Shown: positions 17,872 through 27,813, counted from the first letter of the stretch. The stretch is DNA of 64,000 bases from Arcobacter cloacae (GCF_013201935.1 NZ_CP053833.1:1798001-1862000); one strand, 5' to 3'. Translations and numbers: made by a program. The notes: generated by a model from the letters alone, not told the origin.

Positions 17872-19389
17872 TTAGTTTGCACTAAATACAGTTTTAAACT
17901 CTTCTAATGCAGCTTTTAATTCTGCTTCTGTATTATCATCAATTTTTTGAGAAGATTTAATTGCTTCTAAAATATTAGAATATTTTTGCTCAAAGAACGC
18001 GTGTAATTCAGCTTCAAATCTAACAACATCTTTAACTGCAACATCATTTAAGTAACCTTTTGTACCCGCATAAATAATTACAATTTGTTTTTCAATAACT
18101 AATGGTTTATTAACACCTTGCTTTAATACTTCAACCATTCTTTGCCCAAGCTCTAATTCTCTTCTAGTAGCTTCGTCTAAGTCTGATGCGAATTGTGCAA
18201 ACGCTTCAAGTTCTCTATATTGTGCAAGTGATAATTTTAAAGTTCCAGCAACTTGTTTTGTAGCTTTAATTTGTGCAGCTCCACCAACTCTTGATACTGA
18301 TAAACCAACATTAATTGCAGGTCTAATACCTGAGTTAAATAGGTTAGTTTCTAAGAAAATTTGTCCATCTGTAATAGAGATTACGTTTGTTGGAATATAT
18401 GCAGCAACGTCTCCAGCTTGAGTTTCGATAATTGGTAATGCAGTCATAGACCCAGCACCTTTTTCATCACTCATTTTAGCAGCTCTTTCTAATAATCTTG
18501 AGTGTAGATAGAATACGTCTCCTGGATATGCTTCTCTTCCTGGAGGTCTTCTTAAAATTAATGACATTTCTCTATATGCAACTGCATGTTTTGATAAATC
18601 ATCATAAATAATTAGTGCGTGTTTTCCATTATCTCTAAAGAATTCACCAATTGTAACACCTGTATATGGTGCTAAAAATTGTAATGCAGATGAATCAGCA
18701 GCTGATGCATTAACAACAATTGTATAATCCATAGCACCAGATTCTTCTAATGTTCTAACAACAGAAGCAATTGAAGATGATTTTTGACCAATTGCAACAT
18801 AAATACAAATTACGTTTTCACCTTTTTGGTTAAGAATTGTATCAATAGCAACTGTAGTTTTACCAGTTTGTCTATCTCCAATAATAAGCTCTCTTTGTCC
18901 TCTTCCAATTGGAACAAGTGCATCGATTGCTTTAATACCAGTTTGTAATGGTTCATGTACAGATTTTCTTGACATGATTCCAGGAGCTTTTTCTTCAACA
19001 AATCTTGATTCAGTTGATGCAATAACACCTTTACCATCAATTGGTTCACCAAGTGCATTTACAACTCTTCCAATCATTGCTTCACCAACTGGTGTTTCTA
19101 AAAGTTTTCCTAATCTTCTACAAGATGTTCCTTCTCTAAGACCTTCACCTTTTCCAAGGATAACTATACCAACAGAAGACTCTTCTAAGTTTGAAGCAAG
19201 ACCTCTTTCTCCATTTTCAAACTCAACAATTTCACCAGCCATTACATTTTTTAGACCATAAACTTGAGCAATACCATCTGCATAAGAGATAATCTTACCT
19301 GTTTCGTTTACATCTACATTTAATTCAAAGTTATCAATTCTTTCTTTAATTATAGAACTGATTTCATCAGCTTGAATTTTTGCACCCAT
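17872..19389 (-). CDS. atpA: ATP synthase alpha subunit
   Basis: The non-catalytic nucleotide-binding subunit of F1. 505 residues. The P-loop is GDRQTGKTT (about 169-177), Walker B is [12 protein letters not shown] (about 265) and the signature [13 protein letters not shown] is near 363. The usual N-terminal segment that meets the delta subunit is present ([15 protein letters not shown]). The start has GGAGAAATTGA just upstream. The gene sits between atpH and atpG. Confidence 0.98.
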   Translation of the reverse strand: MGAKIQADEISSIIKERIDNFELNVDVNETGKIISYADGIAQVYGLKNVMAGEIVEFENGERGLASNLEESSVGIVILGKGEGLREGTSCRRLGKLLETPVGEAMIGRVVNALGEPIDGKGVIASTESRFVEEKAPGIMSRKSVHEPLQTGIKAIDALVPIGRGQRELIIGDRQTGKTTVAIDTILNQKGENVICIYVAIGQKSSSIASVVRTLEESGAMDYTIVVNASAADSSALQFLAPYTGVTIGEFFRDNGKHALIIYDDLSKHAVAYREMSLILRRPPGREAYPGDVFYLHSRLLERAAKMSDEKGAGSMTALPIIETQAGDVAAYIPTNVISITDGQIFLETNLFNSGIRPAINVGLSVSRVGGAAQIKATKQVAGTLKLSLAQYRELEAFAQFASDLDEATRRELELGQRMVEVLKQGVNKPLVIEKQIVIIYAGTKGYLNDVAVKDVVRFEAELHAFFEQKYSNILEAIKSSQKIDDNTEAELKAALEEFKTVFSAN

Positions 19390-19410
19390 TCAATTTCTCC
19401 TTTATAAGTT

Positions 19411-19941
19411 CTAAACTGCTTTTAAAATATGATCAATTAACTGTGATTTTAATCTATCTTTAGAAAAAGATATCTCAATTCCAAGTCCATCAATATCTAC
19501 TTTAATTCCATCATATTCACAAACTGATTGTGATAATGATAATTTAACATCAAATTTCTTACTAAATTGTTCTTCTATTGAAGATACATAATCATTTGAT
19601 AATTCTTGATTTGTATAAACAACACCAACATAACTATTATTCATTTTTGCTATTTGACTATTTAATTCTTTAGCTATAAATGGCAATAAATCCAATCTTC
19701 TTTTTTCACCAAGTAATTTGATAAAATTACTTAAAGCACCATCTATTCCATCAACTAAAGAGTTAACTAAATTAACTTTAGCATCAGAAGAAATTTCTGG
19801 TGAAGAGATGATAGAATTAAATTTTTCGTCAGCAAAAGCTGAAGAAATTTCATTTAGCTTATTACTAATAGTATTTATAGTTGAACTATCTCTACCATCA
19901 ATTAAAGCTTTTACATATCTTTTTGCTACTAAATCTTTCAT
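19411..19941 (-). CDS. atpH: ATP synthase delta subunit
   Basis: Links the peripheral stalk to the top of F1. 176 residues, with an N-terminal six-helix region starting DLVAKRYVKALIDG and the C-terminal conserved block IDGLGIEISFSKDRLKSQL, equivalent to the usual 'IGGxxIRIGDxxxDxSx' region. It shares one base with atpF (TAATG), a tight coupling. Sequence is fast-evolving in this subunit, so the call rests on the ends and the position. Confidence 0.94.
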   Translation of the reverse strand: MKDLVAKRYVKALIDGRDSSTINTISNKLNEISSAFADEKFNSIISSPEISSDAKVNLVNSLVDGIDGALSNFIKLLGEKRRLDLLPFIAKELNSQIAKMNNSYVGVVYTNQELSNDYVSSIEEQFSKKFDVKLSLSQSVCEYDGIKVDIDGLGIEISFSKDRLKSQLIDHILKAV

Positions 19942-20456
19942 TATGCTACCTTCTTAAGAACAATATTTGCTAACTCACTTTGAGTTAATTTAATATTTTC
20001 AGAACTTAATAGCTCTTCAAGAACTTCAGCAACAACTTGTTTTTTAACTTTTGATGTTTGAACTTTCATCATCTCTTCTAAATTTTTATTCAGATTAGCA
20101 ATGTCAGCATCAACAGCAGTCGCAACTTTTTGTTTAACCGAATCTACATCAGCTTTCGCACTTTCAACAATTTCAGCAGCTATTTTTTTAGCTTCTTCCA
20201 ACTTCTTTTGTGCATCTGCTACCTTATCTTGAGAAGCTTTTAAAGTATCTTGTACTTTATCAAGTTCTGCTTGGATAGATAAAGATCTAGCAGAAAAAAA
20301 TGCTTTAATTTTATCAGCAAGTAAATACCATAAAATAGCAGCAAATATTATAAAGTTAACGGTTCTTTGAACTATATCATAGTTTGTTTCCGCACCTTCG
20401 CTTGCAAATAATGCAACAGGAACTAAAGCTAGCCCAAGTAATAATATTCTTTTCAT
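19941..20456 (-). CDS. atpF: ATP synthase b subunit
   Basis: A peripheral-stalk subunit with one membrane helix and a long helical arm. 171 residues. It begins with a hydrophobic leader-like stretch (about 3-17) and then a second hydrophobic helix (about 28-45, VNFIIFAAILWYLLADKIK), followed by about 110 residues of charged coiled coil. The first stretch could be a signal peptide, as has been suggested for b subunits of this phylum. It forms a heterodimer stalk with the b' subunit encoded just upstream. Confidence 0.94.
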   Translation of the reverse strand: MKRILLLGLALVPVALFASEGAETNYDIVQRTVNFIIFAAILWYLLADKIKAFFSARSLSIQAELDKVQDTLKASQDKVADAQKKLEEAKKIAAEIVESAKADVDSVKQKVATAVDADIANLNKNLEEMMKVQTSKVKKQVVAEVLEELLSSENIKLTQSELANIVLKKVA

Positions 20457-20469
20457 ATTTCTAATCCCT

Positions 20470-20892
20470 TTAAATTGAGCTAAGCTTAGCTTTTAGGCTC
20501 TCATTAAATTGAGGCATAGAAGATACTAAAGAATCTCTTAGAGCTTTAGTCTCATCTTGTAAGTTTTTAGCAAATTCAGCAGATTTTGCTTCTAAATTAG
20601 ATTTAGCACTTGCAAGTTTTGCGTCAGCACTATCTTTTGCTTCCTTATAAGCTTGTTCTCTAATTGCAGCTGCTTCTTTTTTAGCTTTAGAAATGATATC
20701 ATTTGCTTCAGCTAACAAACCATCTACATCTGCACCATTTGATTTTGCATCTTCTAAATCTTTCTTTATAGAAGCTGCTCTATCATCCATGTGCTTTAAT
20801 AATGGCTTGAAAAGACAACTGTTTAGTCTAGCAACAACTAAAAGAAAGATGATACCAGAGCTAAGCAATAATACAGGACTTATGTCTAACAT
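20470..20892 (-). CDS. atpF': ATP synthase b' subunit
   Basis: The second peripheral-stalk subunit. 140 residues: one N-terminal membrane helix (about 6-22, VLLLSSGIIFLLVVARL), the motif FKPLLKHMDDR that follows the membrane in b' proteins, then a coiled coil to the C-terminus. First gene of the F1/stalk run. The a, c and i subunits of F0 are not in this window, as expected when they are encoded elsewhere. A 113-base gap separates it from parB and probably holds a promoter. Confidence 0.94.
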   Translation of the reverse strand: MLDISPVLLLSSGIIFLLVVARLNSCLFKPLLKHMDDRAASIKKDLEDAKSNGADVDGLLAEANDIISKAKKEAAAIREQAYKEAKDSADAKLASAKSNLEAKSAEFAKNLQDETKALRDSLVSSMPQFNESLKAKLSSI

Positions 20893-21005
20893 TCATTCCT
20901 CCATATTTTTTACAGTTTAGTTTAACTAAAACTCTAATATTTTAGCGAAACAAACTATAAATTTTTATTAAAAGAAAAAATTAGATTCTATTTTTTTAAA
21001 TTTTG

Positions 21006-21863
21006 TTACGATTGTAGATTAAAGTAACTACTGATTTTATCAATATCTTCTTGTGAATTGAATTCAATCTTAAAGTAGTTTTTTTCAACTTTAACTTTTA
21101 AATTATTCTCTTGCAGTTTTCCCATCAAATTTTTTAATGGTGAAATATTATATGATAGTTGATTTTTCTCTTTTTTTGGTTTTTCATTAGTTTTTTCTTT
21201 CAGTTCTTTAACTAATTTTTCTGTTTCTCTTACTGAGAGTTTTTGTCCAATAATTGAATCAGCAACCATTTTTTGTTCATCATTAGTAAGTCCAATCATA
21301 ACTTTTGCATGACCTGCACTTATTTTTTCAGTTGCTAAAAGTTGCTGAACGTAAGAATTTAATTGTAATAATCTTAAAGTATTAGTTATAGAAGCTCTAC
21401 TTTTGAAAACTTTTTTTGATAATTCTTCATGTGTAATATTATGTTCATTAAGTAATTGAGCATAACAATAAGCTAATTCAATTATATTTAAATCATCTCT
21501 TTGAATATTTTCGATTAATGCTAATTCTCTTAATTTAAAATCATCAGCATCAATTATAATTGCTTTAATTTTATCTATTTTAGCAATTTTATGAGCTCTT
21601 AATCTTCTTTCACCAGCAACTAAAGTGAATTTCCCATCACCATTTTCTACTACTACAACAGGCTGTAATAAACCATGTTCTTTTATAGATTCACTTAATT
21701 CTGTTAATTTCTCTTCATCAAATATTTTTCTTGGTTGATTTGGATTAGCTTTTATCGCTGAAACATCTATCTTTCTTATACCTGACTTACTATTTCCCGT
21801 TGAATTTTCATAAGCTGATTCAACTTCTCCTAATAATTCTCCTAATCCTCTACCTAATGCCAT
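21006..21863 (-). CDS. parB: chromosome-partitioning protein ParB
   Basis: Binds parS sites near the origin and spreads with CTP. 285 residues. It begins with the ALGRGLGELLGE N-terminal box that contacts ParA. The CTP-binding/clamp motifs are IKANPNQPRKIFDEEKLTELSESI (quoted in part), LVAGERRLRAHKIA and ENIQRDDLN. A helix-turn-helix (about 140-165) and a short C-terminal dimer domain follow. It lies 20 bases after parA. No parS-like palindrome (TGTTTCACGTGAAACA type) was seen in this window by eye. Confidence 0.96.
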   Translation of the reverse strand: MALGRGLGELLGEVESAYENSTGNSKSGIRKIDVSAIKANPNQPRKIFDEEKLTELSESIKEHGLLQPVVVVENGDGKFTLVAGERRLRAHKIAKIDKIKAIIIDADDFKLRELALIENIQRDDLNIIELAYCYAQLLNEHNITHEELSKKVFKSRASITNTLRLLQLNSYVQQLLATEKISAGHAKVMIGLTNDEQKMVADSIIGQKLSVRETEKLVKELKEKTNEKPKKEKNQLSYNISPLKNLMGKLQENNLKVKVEKNYFKIEFNSQEDIDKISSYFNLQS

Positions 21864-21883
21864 AAAAATTTCCTATTAAAAAA

Positions 21884-22660
21884 TTAACCAGCAATTGCTC
21901 TTGCTAAATTTGTATAAGCTTTTGTACCACTTGAATTTGTGTCATAAAGCATAATTGGTTTACCAAAACTTGGGCTCTCTGCTAATTTTACATTTCTTGG
22001 AATAACCACATATGAATTCTCATCAATTTTAAATAATTTATTTTCAAAATGTTGAGCTAAATCTGCAAAAACTTGTTTTGAAAGATTATTTTGTGCACTA
22101 TACATTGTTGGTAAAAAACCTCTTATTTGTAAAGATTGATTTATTGTTTGTTTTACCAATTTAATTGTATTTAATAATTGAGCCAAACCTTCTAGAGCAA
22201 AAAACTCACATTGAATAGGAATTAATACTGAAGTTGAAGCACTTAAAGTATTTATTGTAATTGGCCCAAGTGCAGGTGGTGAATCTATTATTATATAATC
22301 ATAATCTTTTTTAATTGGATCAATTTTTCTTTTTAAAACTAATTCTCTCTCTTTTGTATTTTTATAAAACTCTTTTTCTATTCCTACTAAACCAATATTA
22401 GAAGGTGCAACTTTTAAATTCTCTATTTCTGAATCTAGTATAATTTCACTTAATTCTTTTGTTCCAAGCATTACATGATAAATATTATATTCATAAGTAT
22501 CCCTATGAAATCCTAAAGATGTAGTTGCATTTGCTTGCGGATCTGCATCTATTAATAATACTTTTTTACCTTCTAATGCAAGAGCAGCACTTAAGTTTAC
22601 AGCAGTAGTAGTTTTACCTACACCACCTTTTTGATTAGCTATTGAAATAATTTCTGTCAT
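21884..22660 (-). CDS. parA: chromosome-partitioning ATPase ParA (Soj)
   Basis: A Walker-type ATPase that binds DNA non-specifically and moves ParB-parS complexes. 258 residues. The deviant Walker A motif is NQKGGVGKTTTAVNL (about 8-22), Walker A' is LLIDADPQANATTSLG (about 35-50) and Walker B is DYIIIDSPPALGP (about 118-130). Its start overlaps the birA stop by 4 bases (ATGA). The birA-parA-parB order is the chromosomal type of this phylum, not a plasmid locus. Confidence 0.97.
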   Translation of the reverse strand: MTEIISIANQKGGVGKTTTAVNLSAALALEGKKVLLIDADPQANATTSLGFHRDTYEYNIYHVMLGTKELSEIILDSEIENLKVAPSNIGLVGIEKEFYKNTKERELVLKRKIDPIKKDYDYIIIDSPPALGPITINTLSASTSVLIPIQCEFFALEGLAQLLNTIKLVKQTINQSLQIRGFLPTMYSAQNNLSKQVFADLAQHFENKLFKIDENSYVVIPRNVKLAESPSFGKPIMLYDTNSSGTKAYTNLARAIAG

Positions 22661-23292
22661 CTTAAACTAAATACCTTTTTATTGTTTACTTGTATTGAAC
22701 CATCTTCATTTAACATCGCATTTTCAAGTGAAACTTTTTGATTGTCTATGGTTGTTTGGAACTTTTTGCTATGTTGAAATTCTATCTTAAAATCACTAAA
22801 TATTTGCTTCCATGAAATCTTTTTTTCTATTTCTAAAAAATAACTTTTCAACAAACTATCTACTTCTATTTTAATATCCAACTTTCCAAACTCTTTTTCC
22901 ACATCAAGTAAGTTTATACCTATTCCACAATAAACTAAATCAGCAGATATATTTGTAATAGTACCTCCTATTTTTTTATCTTCTATATAAAAATCATTAG
23001 GCCACTTAATCCATATTTTAGAACCTAATTGTTTTAAACAATTTTTTAAAATATAAGAAACATAAATCGAAATAGTTTGAGTTGGTAAATCATCAGGAAA
23101 ACAATTTTTAGTATAAACAAAAGAGAAAAAAAGATTTCCCTTTTTTCCCTTCCAAGAGTTACCTCTACTGCCAACTCCATTTGTTTGATAATCAGTTAAA
23201 ATACATATAGGTTTAATAAAACCTCTATTAGAGATATACTCTTTTAAATATGTATGTGTAGAAGTAACTTCATTTAATCTTATAATTTTCAT
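22657..23292 (-). CDS. birA: biotin--protein ligase
   Basis: Attaches biotin to the carrier domain of acetyl-CoA carboxylase. The ligase core has the biotinyl-AMP loop GVGSRGNSWKGKKGNLFFSF (about 45-64), the KWPNDFYIEDKKIGGT block (about 105-120) and GIGINLL. No N-terminal DNA-binding domain, so it is not a repressor. Two in-frame ATGs exist. I prefer 23292 because MKIIRLNEV matches the usual beginning, but neither ATG (23292 or 23307) has a Shine-Dalgarno sequence. A TATAAT ends 6 bases before the 23292 ATG, which could mean a leaderless message (inference). Confidence 0.9.
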   Translation of the reverse strand: MKIIRLNEVTSTHTYLKEYISNRGFIKPICILTDYQTNGVGSRGNSWKGKKGNLFFSFVYTKNCFPDDLPTQTISIYVSYILKNCLKQLGSKIWIKWPNDFYIEDKKIGGTITNISADLVYCGIGINLLDVEKEFGKLDIKIEVDSLLKSYFLEIEKKISWKQIFSDFKIEFQHSKKFQTTIDNQKVSLENAMLNEDGSIQVNNKKVFSLR

Positions 23293-23358
23293 TTTTTGAT
23301 TATACATAATTAAAATAGAAGATTTTATTAATTATAATAATTATAAAAAGGTATTATA

Positions 23359-24252
23359 ATGTTAGAACCTATTTTGCCAATTGCAATTTATTTACTTTTA
23401 GGATATTTATTCAAATTAGCTTTTCAAGATAATTCTAAACAATTGGTGGATTTTGTAATCTACTTCTCTCTTCCTGCTATTGTATTTTCAAAAATCTATC
23501 CCTTAACTTTAGATGAAAGAATTATTGGCTTAATTTTTATGTTTATTTGTTTTATTTTATTAAATCTTTTATTTGCTTATTTTATTGGTAAAGCAATGAG
23601 ATTAAATAAATTATATCTTGCAACTTTTATGATTATGGCAACTTTTGGAAATACCTCATTCATTGGTTTTTCTTATATTGATGCATTTTATGGACAAGAT
23701 TTTGTTGTTTATGCATTGATTTATGATATATTTGGTTCTTTTTTATTGTTAGTTTCTGTTGGTATGTTTATTATCACTTGGGGAAGTGGTAAAAAAAATA
23801 GTTTAAAATCTATTTCAAAATCTGTATTTTTATTCCCTCCTGCAATTATGTTTTTTATAACTATTTTTATGAAAAATTTTGAAATACCTAATTTTATAAT
23901 GTTAACTTCTCAAACCCTTGGTTCAACACTTGTTCCTCTTGCTATGATTGCAATTGGAATGAAACTTGAATTAAAACATATTTTTGCAAGATTACATATT
24001 GTATCTGTAGCAGTTGTTTTAAAAATGGTTATTATCCCTATAATTATTCTTATTGGATTTAAATATTTTTACGGTGTTGATCAAACATGGGTAAAAGTAA
24101 CAATTATTGAAGTTGCTATGCCACCTATGACAATGGCCACAGTTTTAGCTATAAAAGGTGGATTGGATGAAAAAATTGCAATAAATTCTTTGGTATTAGG
24201 TGTTTTAATAAGTTTAGTTACTATACCTATTTTTGTGTCATATTTAGCGTAA
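23359..24252 (+). CDS. AEC-family transporter (auxin-efflux-carrier-like permease)
   Basis: 297 residues with about ten hydrophobic segments in the two-times-five arrangement of the AEC/bile-acid-sodium-symporter superfamily. The family features are LPAIVFSKIYPL in the first half and TLGSTLVPLAMIAIGMKLE and EVAMPPMTMATVLAIKGGLDE in the second. Members export or import organic acids such as malate or malonate; the substrate here cannot be read. It has a good AAAAGG site. It is the only plus-strand gene between birA and fmt, which are neighbours in Campylobacter jejuni (from memory), so it looks like an insertion into a conserved block. Confidence 0.85.
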   Translation: MLEPILPIAIYLLLGYLFKLAFQDNSKQLVDFVIYFSLPAIVFSKIYPLTLDERIIGLIFMFICFILLNLLFAYFIGKAMRLNKLYLATFMIMATFGNTSFIGFSYIDAFYGQDFVVYALIYDIFGSFLLLVSVGMFIITWGSGKKNSLKSISKSVFLFPPAIMFFITIFMKNFEIPNFIMLTSQTLGSTLVPLAMIAIGMKLELKHIFARLHIVSVAVVLKMVIIPIIILIGFKYFYGVDQTWVKVTIIEVAMPPMTMATVLAIKGGLDEKIAINSLVLGVLISLVTIPIFVSYLA

Positions 24253-24265
24253 ACTTACGCTAAAT
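24242..24265. terminator. bidirectional hairpin covering both stop codons (AEC gene/fmt)
   Basis: A perfect 11-bp stem (24242-24252 with 24255-24265) has a 2-base spacer. The AEC stop (24250-24252) and the fmt stop (24260-24262, minus strand) both fall inside the stem arms, so one short palindrome can end both transcripts. The plus side is followed by TTAAAAC only. Confidence 0.6.
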
Positions 24266-25180
24266 TAAAACACTCCCAACTTCTAATCTTTGACCTCTTA
24301 CATAATCAACTGCATTTATAGCTTTTTTCGATGGAGCTTGTAAAGTTTTGATTTTTAAACTTCCTTTTTTACATCCAATAACTATAAAGTCTTTGTTTAT
24401 TTCTAAAATTATTCCCATGTCATTATTTGAATTTTCTTCAATTAACTCTAAATCTTTTAGTTTTAATTCTGATTCTAAAAAAACACCAGGCCAAAAAGAG
24501 TAAGCTTTATACTTTAAATATAATTTTTTTGCATTTAAAAAATTTACTAAACCATCTTCTTTTTTAATTTTTTTACAAAAACTAACATCTGATTCATTTT
24601 GTTTTAGAGGTTTTATATTTTCAAAATTATCCAATGTTAAAATGGTAAGTTTTGCAGCAATCTGTGATAATTTTTCAAAAGCTTCTAAAACTTCCATATT
24701 ATGTGTAATTTTCAAATATTGAAATGCTAAGATATTACCACTATCAAGCCCTTCTTCCATTAACATAGATGTAACACCTGTAAACTTATCATCATTTAAA
24801 AGTGATTCTTGGATAGGACTAGCTCCTCTATATTTTGGTAACAAAGAAGCATGAAGATTTATGCAAGGTGCAATATCTAAAATTTCTTTAGGTAAGATTT
24901 GACCATAAGCAGCAACAATTATAAAATCAGGTTTTAACTCTTCTATTTGTTTTTTTACTTCTTCATTATTTCTTAATTTTAATGGTTGATAAATTGGTAA
25001 ATCTATTTTTTCATCTATACAAAACTGTTTTATATGAGGAGGAGTTAAAACCTGTTTTCGTCCAACTGGTTTATCAGGTTGAGTAAATAAGCCAATAACT
25101 TCATATTTACTATTTAGTAACTCTTTAAAAATTGCTGTAGCATAATCTGGAGTTCCCATAAATAGAATTCTTTTACTCAT
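24260..25180 (-). CDS. fmt: methionyl-tRNA formyltransferase
   Basis: Formylates initiator Met-tRNA using 10-formyl-tetrahydrofolate. The catalytic block is CINLHASLLPKYRGASPIQ (about 104-122), with Asn, His and, further on, Asp in DSGNIL. The C-terminal domain is about 205-306. The start is set at ATG 25180, 6 bases after AGGA; an ATG two codons earlier abuts that site. It lies 9 bases after proB. 306 residues is normal. Confidence 0.96.
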   Translation of the reverse strand: MSKRILFMGTPDYATAIFKELLNSKYEVIGLFTQPDKPVGRKQVLTPPHIKQFCIDEKIDLPIYQPLKLRNNEEVKKQIEELKPDFIIVAAYGQILPKEILDIAPCINLHASLLPKYRGASPIQESLLNDDKFTGVTSMLMEEGLDSGNILAFQYLKITHNMEVLEAFEKLSQIAAKLTILTLDNFENIKPLKQNESDVSFCKKIKKEDGLVNFLNAKKLYLKYKAYSFWPGVFLESELKLKDLELIEENSNNDMGIILEINKDFIVIGCKKGSLKIKTLQAPSKKAINAVDYVRGQRLEVGSVLI

Positions 25181-25189
25181 AAACATTCC

Positions 25190-25960
25190 TTATTTTTTTG
25201 CTTGAAAAATTGTTCCACTTTTATGATTTCCATCAACTAAAAAATCATAAGCATTAGTTAAATCAAAACCTGAAGATAAATACATAGGAATTCCTCTTTG
25301 CATTAAAAAATTAGCGGCTTTCAATTTTGTAACAATTCCACCTGTTGCAAATTCAGAATTTGCACTATGCTTCATTTGTAAATCTTCTTCTTTAATTTCA
25401 TAAACAAATTTTTGTAACTGTGCATCAGCAAACTCTCTTGGATTTTTATTATAATAACCATCAATATCTGATAAAATAGCTAACATATCTGCTTTAAAAT
25501 GATAAGCAACATGAGCAGCTAATTGGTCATTATCGCCAAAAACAAGCTCTTCTGTTGCTATAACATCATTTTCATTTATAATTGGAAGAATTTTGTTTTC
25601 AAGTAAAATTTCCATTACATTTTGTGCATTCTTAGTTCTTTTTCTTGAATCAAAATCATCTCCAATAAAAAGCATTTGAGCACAAGTGATATTATATTCT
25701 TTAAATCTTTTTTTATAATGTTTAAGTAATAATGGTTGACCAATAGCAGCAAGTGCTTGTTTGTTTGCTAATATTTTTTTATCTAATTTTAAAGAAGTAA
25801 ATCCAGCACCAACAGCACCTGAAGATACTAAAATAACTTCTAGATTTTTTTCATTTTTTAATTTAGCTATTAATTTTACTAAGTTTTCCATTCTATCAAG
25901 AGCTAGTTGCCCGTCTTGAGTTAAAACAGCTGTTCCTACCTTAATTACTAATCTTTTCAT
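25190..25960 (-). CDS. proB: glutamate 5-kinase
   Basis: Phosphorylates glutamate in the first step of proline synthesis. 256 residues, only the amino-acid-kinase domain: [15 protein letters not shown] at the N-terminus, [10 protein letters not shown] (about 46-55), [24 protein letters not shown] (quoted in part) and [10 protein letters not shown]. The C-terminal PUA domain of longer ProB proteins (about 367 residues) is absent, as in other Campylobacterota. It overlaps obgE by 20 bases, in a different frame. Confidence 0.95.
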   Translation of the reverse strand: MKRLVIKVGTAVLTQDGQLALDRMENLVKLIAKLKNEKNLEVILVSSGAVGAGFTSLKLDKKILANKQALAAIGQPLLLKHYKKRFKEYNITCAQMLFIGDDFDSRKRTKNAQNVMEILLENKILPIINENDVIATEELVFGDNDQLAAHVAYHFKADMLAILSDIDGYYNKNPREFADAQLQKFVYEIKEEDLQMKHSANSEFATGGIVTKLKAANFLMQRGIPMYLSSGFDLTNAYDFLVDGNHKSGTIFQAKK

Positions 25961-27050
25961 CTTTACCCTGTTCTAATAAATTATATAAAGCAAATCCAAG
26001 TGGTTTTAAATTTAATTTTGTTAAAGATGAAATAGGTAAAACAAAATACGGTTTACTATTGTCAAATCTTGAATAAATTAAATCTTGAATAAAATATGGA
26101 TAATCACCTTCAAATTTAAATTCATTTGATTTACTAATTTCTAAGCCAATATCTTTTATAAAATTTGTAATATCTTCTTCTAAATTTTCACCAATATAAC
26201 CATCTATTTTACTTAAAACTATTGCATAGTTTCTTTTCGCTAATTCACCTGAGAATTTTGAAACCTCTTCTTTTAAAACTCTATATTGATCAATCATCGT
26301 TCTATAGTTTGCAACATCAATAACAAATAAAAGTGTTTTTGTTCTTTCTATATGTTTTAAAAATTCTAAACCTAAACCTCTTCCTTCACTTGCACCATCA
26401 ATAATTCCTGGAATATCAGCCATTACAAAAGAATTATAATTACCAACTTCAACAACCCCTAATTTTGGAGTTAGAGTTGTAAACTCATAATTTGCAATTT
26501 CAGGAGATGCATTTGATGTAACTGAAATCAAAGTTGATTTTCCAACATTTGGATATCCAACCAGTCCAACATCAGCAATTAATTTAAGTTCCAGTCTAAT
26601 TTTTCTCATCTGTCCTGGAAGTCCTGGTTGAAAATATGTTGGTCTTTGATTTCTTGAATTTTTAAAATGCACATTTCCAAGACCACCTTTACCTCCTTCT
26701 AAAAATAAAACTTTTTCTCCAACTTCAACTAAATCAAAAATAATTTCATTTGTTTCATCATCAATTACTTGAGTTCCAGGAGGAACTATTAATACAAGAT
26801 GCTCTCCTGACTTTCCAGTCATTCTTCCACCTAATCCTTGCTTACCATTATCAGCTTTAAAAAATTTTCTACCTTTATAATTTGATAAAGTATCAGTGTT
26901 ATTATCTACTAAAAAATAAACATCCCCACCTTTTCCTCCATCTCCTCCATCTGGTCCACCTTTTACAACAAACTTCTCTCGTCTAAATGCTGCACATCCC
27001 TGCCCACCTTTTCCAGATGTAACTGAAAATCTAGCGCTATCTATAAACAT
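25941..27050 (-). CDS. obgE: Obg-family GTPase
   Basis: A GTPase involved in late assembly of the large ribosomal subunit and in growth control. The glycine-rich Obg fold is at 1-158 ([29 protein letters not shown]). The G domain is about 159-345: G1 [11 protein letters not shown]2 [12 protein letters not shown]3 [13 protein letters not shown]4 LSKID. 369 residues, with a short C-terminal tail. It follows rpmA across a terminator but precedes proB with overlap. The rplU-rpmA-obgE order is widely conserved. Confidence 0.96.
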   Translation of the reverse strand: MFIDSARFSVTSGKGGQGCAAFRREKFVVKGGPDGGDGGKGGDVYFLVDNNTDTLSNYKGRKFFKADNGKQGLGGRMTGKSGEHLVLIVPPGTQVIDDETNEIIFDLVEVGEKVLFLEGGKGGLGNVHFKNSRNQRPTYFQPGLPGQMRKIRLELKLIADVGLVGYPNVGKSTLISVTSNASPEIANYEFTTLTPKLGVVEVGNYNSFVMADIPGIIDGASEGRGLGLEFLKHIERTKTLLFVIDVANYRTMIDQYRVLKEEVSKFSGELAKRNYAIVLSKIDGYIGENLEEDITNFIKDIGLEISKSNEFKFEGDYPYFIQDLIYSRFDNSKPYFVLPISSLTKLNLKPLGFALYNLLEQGKDEKISN

Positions 27051-27143
27051 ATAAATTCCTTTTAATAAATACTTAAAAACTAAAAGTAAAAACCTTTGTT
27101 TTAACTATTAACTTTTAATTAGTTATTTTATTTTAAATAAAAA

Positions 27144-27171
27144 AAGGGTGTAGGCAAAGCCATACACCCTT
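27144..27171 (-). terminator. rho-independent terminator after rplU-rpmA
   Basis: A 9-bp outer stem (27144-27152 with 27163-27171) and a 3-bp GGC/GCC inner stem are separated by a bulged A, with an AAA loop. On the minus strand the arm AAGGGTGTA...TACACCC runs into TTTTTTT. It is the strongest classical terminator in the window and separates the ribosomal genes from obgE. Confidence 0.85.
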
Positions 27172-27193
27172 AAAAAAACAAATAAGTTCAGAA

Positions 27194-27448
27194 TTACGAA
27201 GCGTAAACTGAAACTTTTTTTCTTTTCTTATCTTTAATTTCAAACTTAACAACACCGTCAATTAAAGAATAAATTGTATGATCTTTTCCCATACCAACAT
27301 TTTGACCTAAATGTACTTTCGTACCTCTTTGTCTAATAATGATATTACCAGCTCTTACAACTTCACCACCATATTTTTTAACTCCAAGTCTTCTACCAGC
27401 TGAGTCTCTATTATTCTGTGTACTACCCTGACCTTTTTTGTGAGCCAT
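27194..27448 (-). CDS. rpmA: 50S ribosomal protein bL27
   Basis: 84 residues with the start [20 protein letters not shown] and the core [22 protein letters not shown]-like sequence (here [19 protein letters not shown]). The N-terminal tail reaches the peptidyl-transferase centre. The N-terminus begins directly with MAHKKG, so no cleavable extension of the Firmicutes type is present. It lies 27 bases after rplU. Confidence 0.98.
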   Translation of the reverse strand: MAHKKGQGSTQNNRDSAGRRLGVKKYGGEVVRAGNIIIRQRGTKVHLGQNVGMGKDHTIYSLIDGVVKFEIKDKKRKKVSVYAS

Positions 27449-27475
27449 AATTGTTCTCCTTAACTTTTGTTATGC

Positions 27476-27793
27476 TTATGCAGCAATTTTAGTAATTCTA
27501 ATTTTAGTGAAGCTTTTTCTAAAACCTCTTTTTAATTTAGAATCTTTTCTTCTTCTTTTTTTGTAAATAATTACTTTTTTAGCTCTATTTACACCAGTAC
27601 CGTCTAATACTACAACTGCTTCTACTTTTGCATTTGCAACTGCATCACCAGTCTTTAACTCACCGTTGTTTAAAGCTAAAACATCAGTAATTTCTAAAGT
27701 TTCTTTAGCAGCTAAACCAGTATAATCAACATCTAAGATATCACCCTCAGAAACTTTATACTGTTTTCCACCACACTTAATAATTGCGTACAT
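27476..27793 (-). CDS. rplU: 50S ribosomal protein bL21
   Basis: 105 residues, beginning MYAIIKCGGKQYKVSEGDIL, with the C-terminal signature YKKRRRKDSKLKRGFRKSFT and KIRITKIAA. It binds 23S rRNA. The first gene of the rplU-rpmA pair, with an AGAGGAAG site just upstream and a candidate promoter at 27814-27841. Confidence 0.98.
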   Translation of the reverse strand: MYAIIKCGGKQYKVSEGDILDVDYTGLAAKETLEITDVLALNNGELKTGDAVANAKVEAVVVLDGTGVNRAKKVIIYKKRRRKDSKLKRGFRKSFTKIRITKIAA

Positions 27794-27813
27794 CTTTCTT
27801 CCTCTAATTCAAT

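Noticed and set aside
20914-20932. Inverted repeat AGTTTAGTT/AACTAAAACT upstream of the atp genes
   Set aside because: It is imperfect (one inserted base), AT-rich and has no T-tract; it is not stronger than chance in this sequence.
25190-25960. ProB as a truncated gene because the PUA domain is missing
   Set aside because: The short form is usual in this phylum and the gene ends cleanly before fmt.
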